DNA from: Pelotomaculum sp. UBA3103
Lineage (GTDB): Bacteria; Bacillota; Desulfotomaculia; Desulfotomaculales; Pelotomaculaceae
Direction of reading: 5' to 3'
Length of the DNA stretch: 24,401 nucleotides
Assembly (NCBI GenBank): GCA_002365855.1
Contig: DFAP01000029.1
Location: 1-24,401 of the forward strand
Shown here: piece by piece, positions 23,827-24,401 of the stretch
Position numbering within the stretch: position 1 is the first letter of the stretch
How the letters are laid out: every line of letters begins with the position of its first letter
Notes under the pieces: generated by a model
Database searches by the model: none
What the model was told of the DNA's origin: nothing
What the model saw: the letters and a program-made list of their open reading frames with translations, nothing else
Position numbers and translations under genes: made by a program

Positions 23827-23855
23827 ATTATAAATCAAATACTTGATTATTTAAA
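23827..23855 (-). promoter_or_regulatory. Candidate promoter with dyad operator for the ABC block
   Basis: On the minus strand TTTAAA (23855-23850), a 17-base spacer and a perfect TATAAT (23832-23827) lie about 65 bases before the start at 23762. The spacer contains AATCAA-GTAT-TTGATT (23848-23833), a perfect 6-bp inverted repeat where a repressor would block polymerase. Confidence 0.45.
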
Positions 23856-23905
23856 AAAAGTGTCCTTGACATGGATAACTTTTTGTTGCTATCCATGCCA
23901 AAGGA
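23853..23905 (-). terminator. Terminator between the MocA-like gene and the ABC block
   Basis: On the minus strand TCCTTTGGCATGGATA pairs with TATCCATGTCAAGGA (one bulged T and one G-U wobble) across a 12-base loop. After CAC comes TTTTTTT. On the plus strand the wobble becomes an A-C mismatch and no T tract follows, so it works only for minus-strand transcripts. Confidence 0.6.
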
Positions 23906-23961
23906 AAAAGAGAGGTAGAGTAGGTTTGGGAAAGTTTATTTAAATTTTAAAATTCATGTCT

Positions 23962-24401
23962 TTATTTCATCTTCACTTTTAAACTATTATAAATTTCCGG
24001 TGTGTCTATATCAAAAATCACCGCCTGATCCTGCACGGGGAAATAATCCACCTTGTTTCCAAGTTTTTTCAATACCTGCCGCGCCCCTTCATCCCCTTTC
24101 AGCTGTTTTAGCTGATCGTTTAAATCGTATCTGAATATTACCGGATGGCCGGGTTGACCATCGTAAACCGGGCGAAGGGCCAGGGAGCGTCTTTTGTTAA
24201 ACTCCCGGATCACCGTGTTTATCAATGGCGCGGTGATAAAGGGCTGGTCAGACATAAAAACTAAAATTGCAGAAGCACTAACATCTATTTCTCCGGCACC
24301 CATGGCCAGAGAGGTACCCTGACCCTTTTCGTAGCAGGGATTAAAAACGATTTTAACGGGCAGATCTTTAATCGAGGCGCTCACCTGGTGTTCCAGATAA
24401 C
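23962..24401 (-). CDS. MocA/MobA-like nucleotidyltransferase (5' end outside window)
   Basis: The frame is open to the right edge; a GTG at 24384 is internal to the protein, since YLEHQ precedes it in frame. The part present shows FNPCYEKGQGTSLAMGAGEI, MSDQPFI (the metal-binding DQP motif), a VYDGQPGHPVIF substrate segment, GDEGARQVL and IDTPE at the end, all as in MocA-type enzymes. These transfer CMP (or a related nucleotide) to molybdopterin for molybdenum hydroxylases. The usual N-terminal LAGG-x-SxRxG loop lies outside the window. It is upstream of a ModABC-type transporter on the same strand, which supports a molybdenum or tungsten cofactor role. Confidence 0.85.
   Translation of the reverse strand, partial: YLEHQVSASIKDLPVKIVFNPCYEKGQGTSLAMGAGEIDVSASAILVFMSDQPFITAPLINTVIREFNKRRSLALRPVYDGQPGHPVIFRYDLNDQLKQLKGDEGARQVLKKLGNKVDYFPVQDQAVIFDIDTPEIYNSLKVKMK

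Noticed and set aside
23763..23961. Moco or tungsten riboswitch upstream of the modA-like gene
   Set aside because: The region is explained by a terminator hairpin and a promoter; no complex multi-helix RNA pattern was seen.

Overview
The window looks like a stretch of chromosome from a Gram-positive, anaerobic-type Bacillota, most likely a Clostridia in or near the Peptococcaceae/Desulfotomaculales. The evidence is strong AGGAGG-type ribosome sites in front of nearly every gene, frequent TTG and GTG starts, moderate GC, and a gene set (AcuA, Sir2, rhomboid, NodB-type lipoprotein, TrkAH, HD-GYP, ABC-F, ferredoxin) typical of that group. The genus assignment is inference. No rRNA, tRNA, CRISPR array, phage or complete insertion sequence was found.

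Layout. Positions 1-350 hold the 3' end of a membrane-protein gene, a doubtful coupled small ORF and a terminator. Positions 426-3431 are a minus-strand block: a 55-aa Cys-rich zinc-ribbon-like protein, a rhomboid protease whose expected start codon reads ACG, a Sir2 deacetylase, a TtcA-type tRNA thiolase and a small XRE-type regulator. Positions 3562-4504 carry a polysaccharide-deacetylase lipoprotein behind a good sigma-A-like promoter. A minus-strand membrane protein with an Mrr-like, probably inactive, nuclease domain follows (4526-5578). The potassium-uptake operon trkA-trkH (5738-8528) and threonine synthase (8671-10170) come next.

Positions 10171-13000 are patchy: a small membrane protein, a zinc-ribbon Nudix hydrolase, the decayed tail of an HD-GYP gene, REP-like palindromes, a conserved small protein of unknown function and an AcuA acetyltransferase. 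A Cys-rich small protein and an intact HD-GYP phosphodiesterase follow on the plus strand. They meet a frameshifted NlpC/P60 gene that shares the stop tetranucleotide CTAG. An ABC-F ATPase and a small 2[4Fe-4S] ferredoxin complete this part.

Positions 17595-24401 are one long minus-strand accessory-looking block. In transcription order it contains a MocA-like nucleotidyltransferase (cut by the window edge), a ModABC/TupABC-type oxyanion ABC transporter, a second NitT/TauT-type ABC transporter, and finally a DUF364 (putative heavy-metal-chelation) protein. The genes are closely packed or overlapping. I read this as a metal or metal-oxyanion acquisition and handling locus linked to molybdenum/tungsten cofactor use; it is the most interesting system in the window. 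A terminator hairpin and a candidate promoter with a dyad in its spacer separate the MocA-like gene from the transporters.

Functional links: AcuA and Sir2 lie about 10 kb apart and could form the reversible acetylation switch on acetyl-CoA synthetase known from Bacillus. TrkA and TrkH form one transporter. The intact HD-GYP gene and the HD-GYP remnant point to duplication or loss of c-di-GMP signalling genes.
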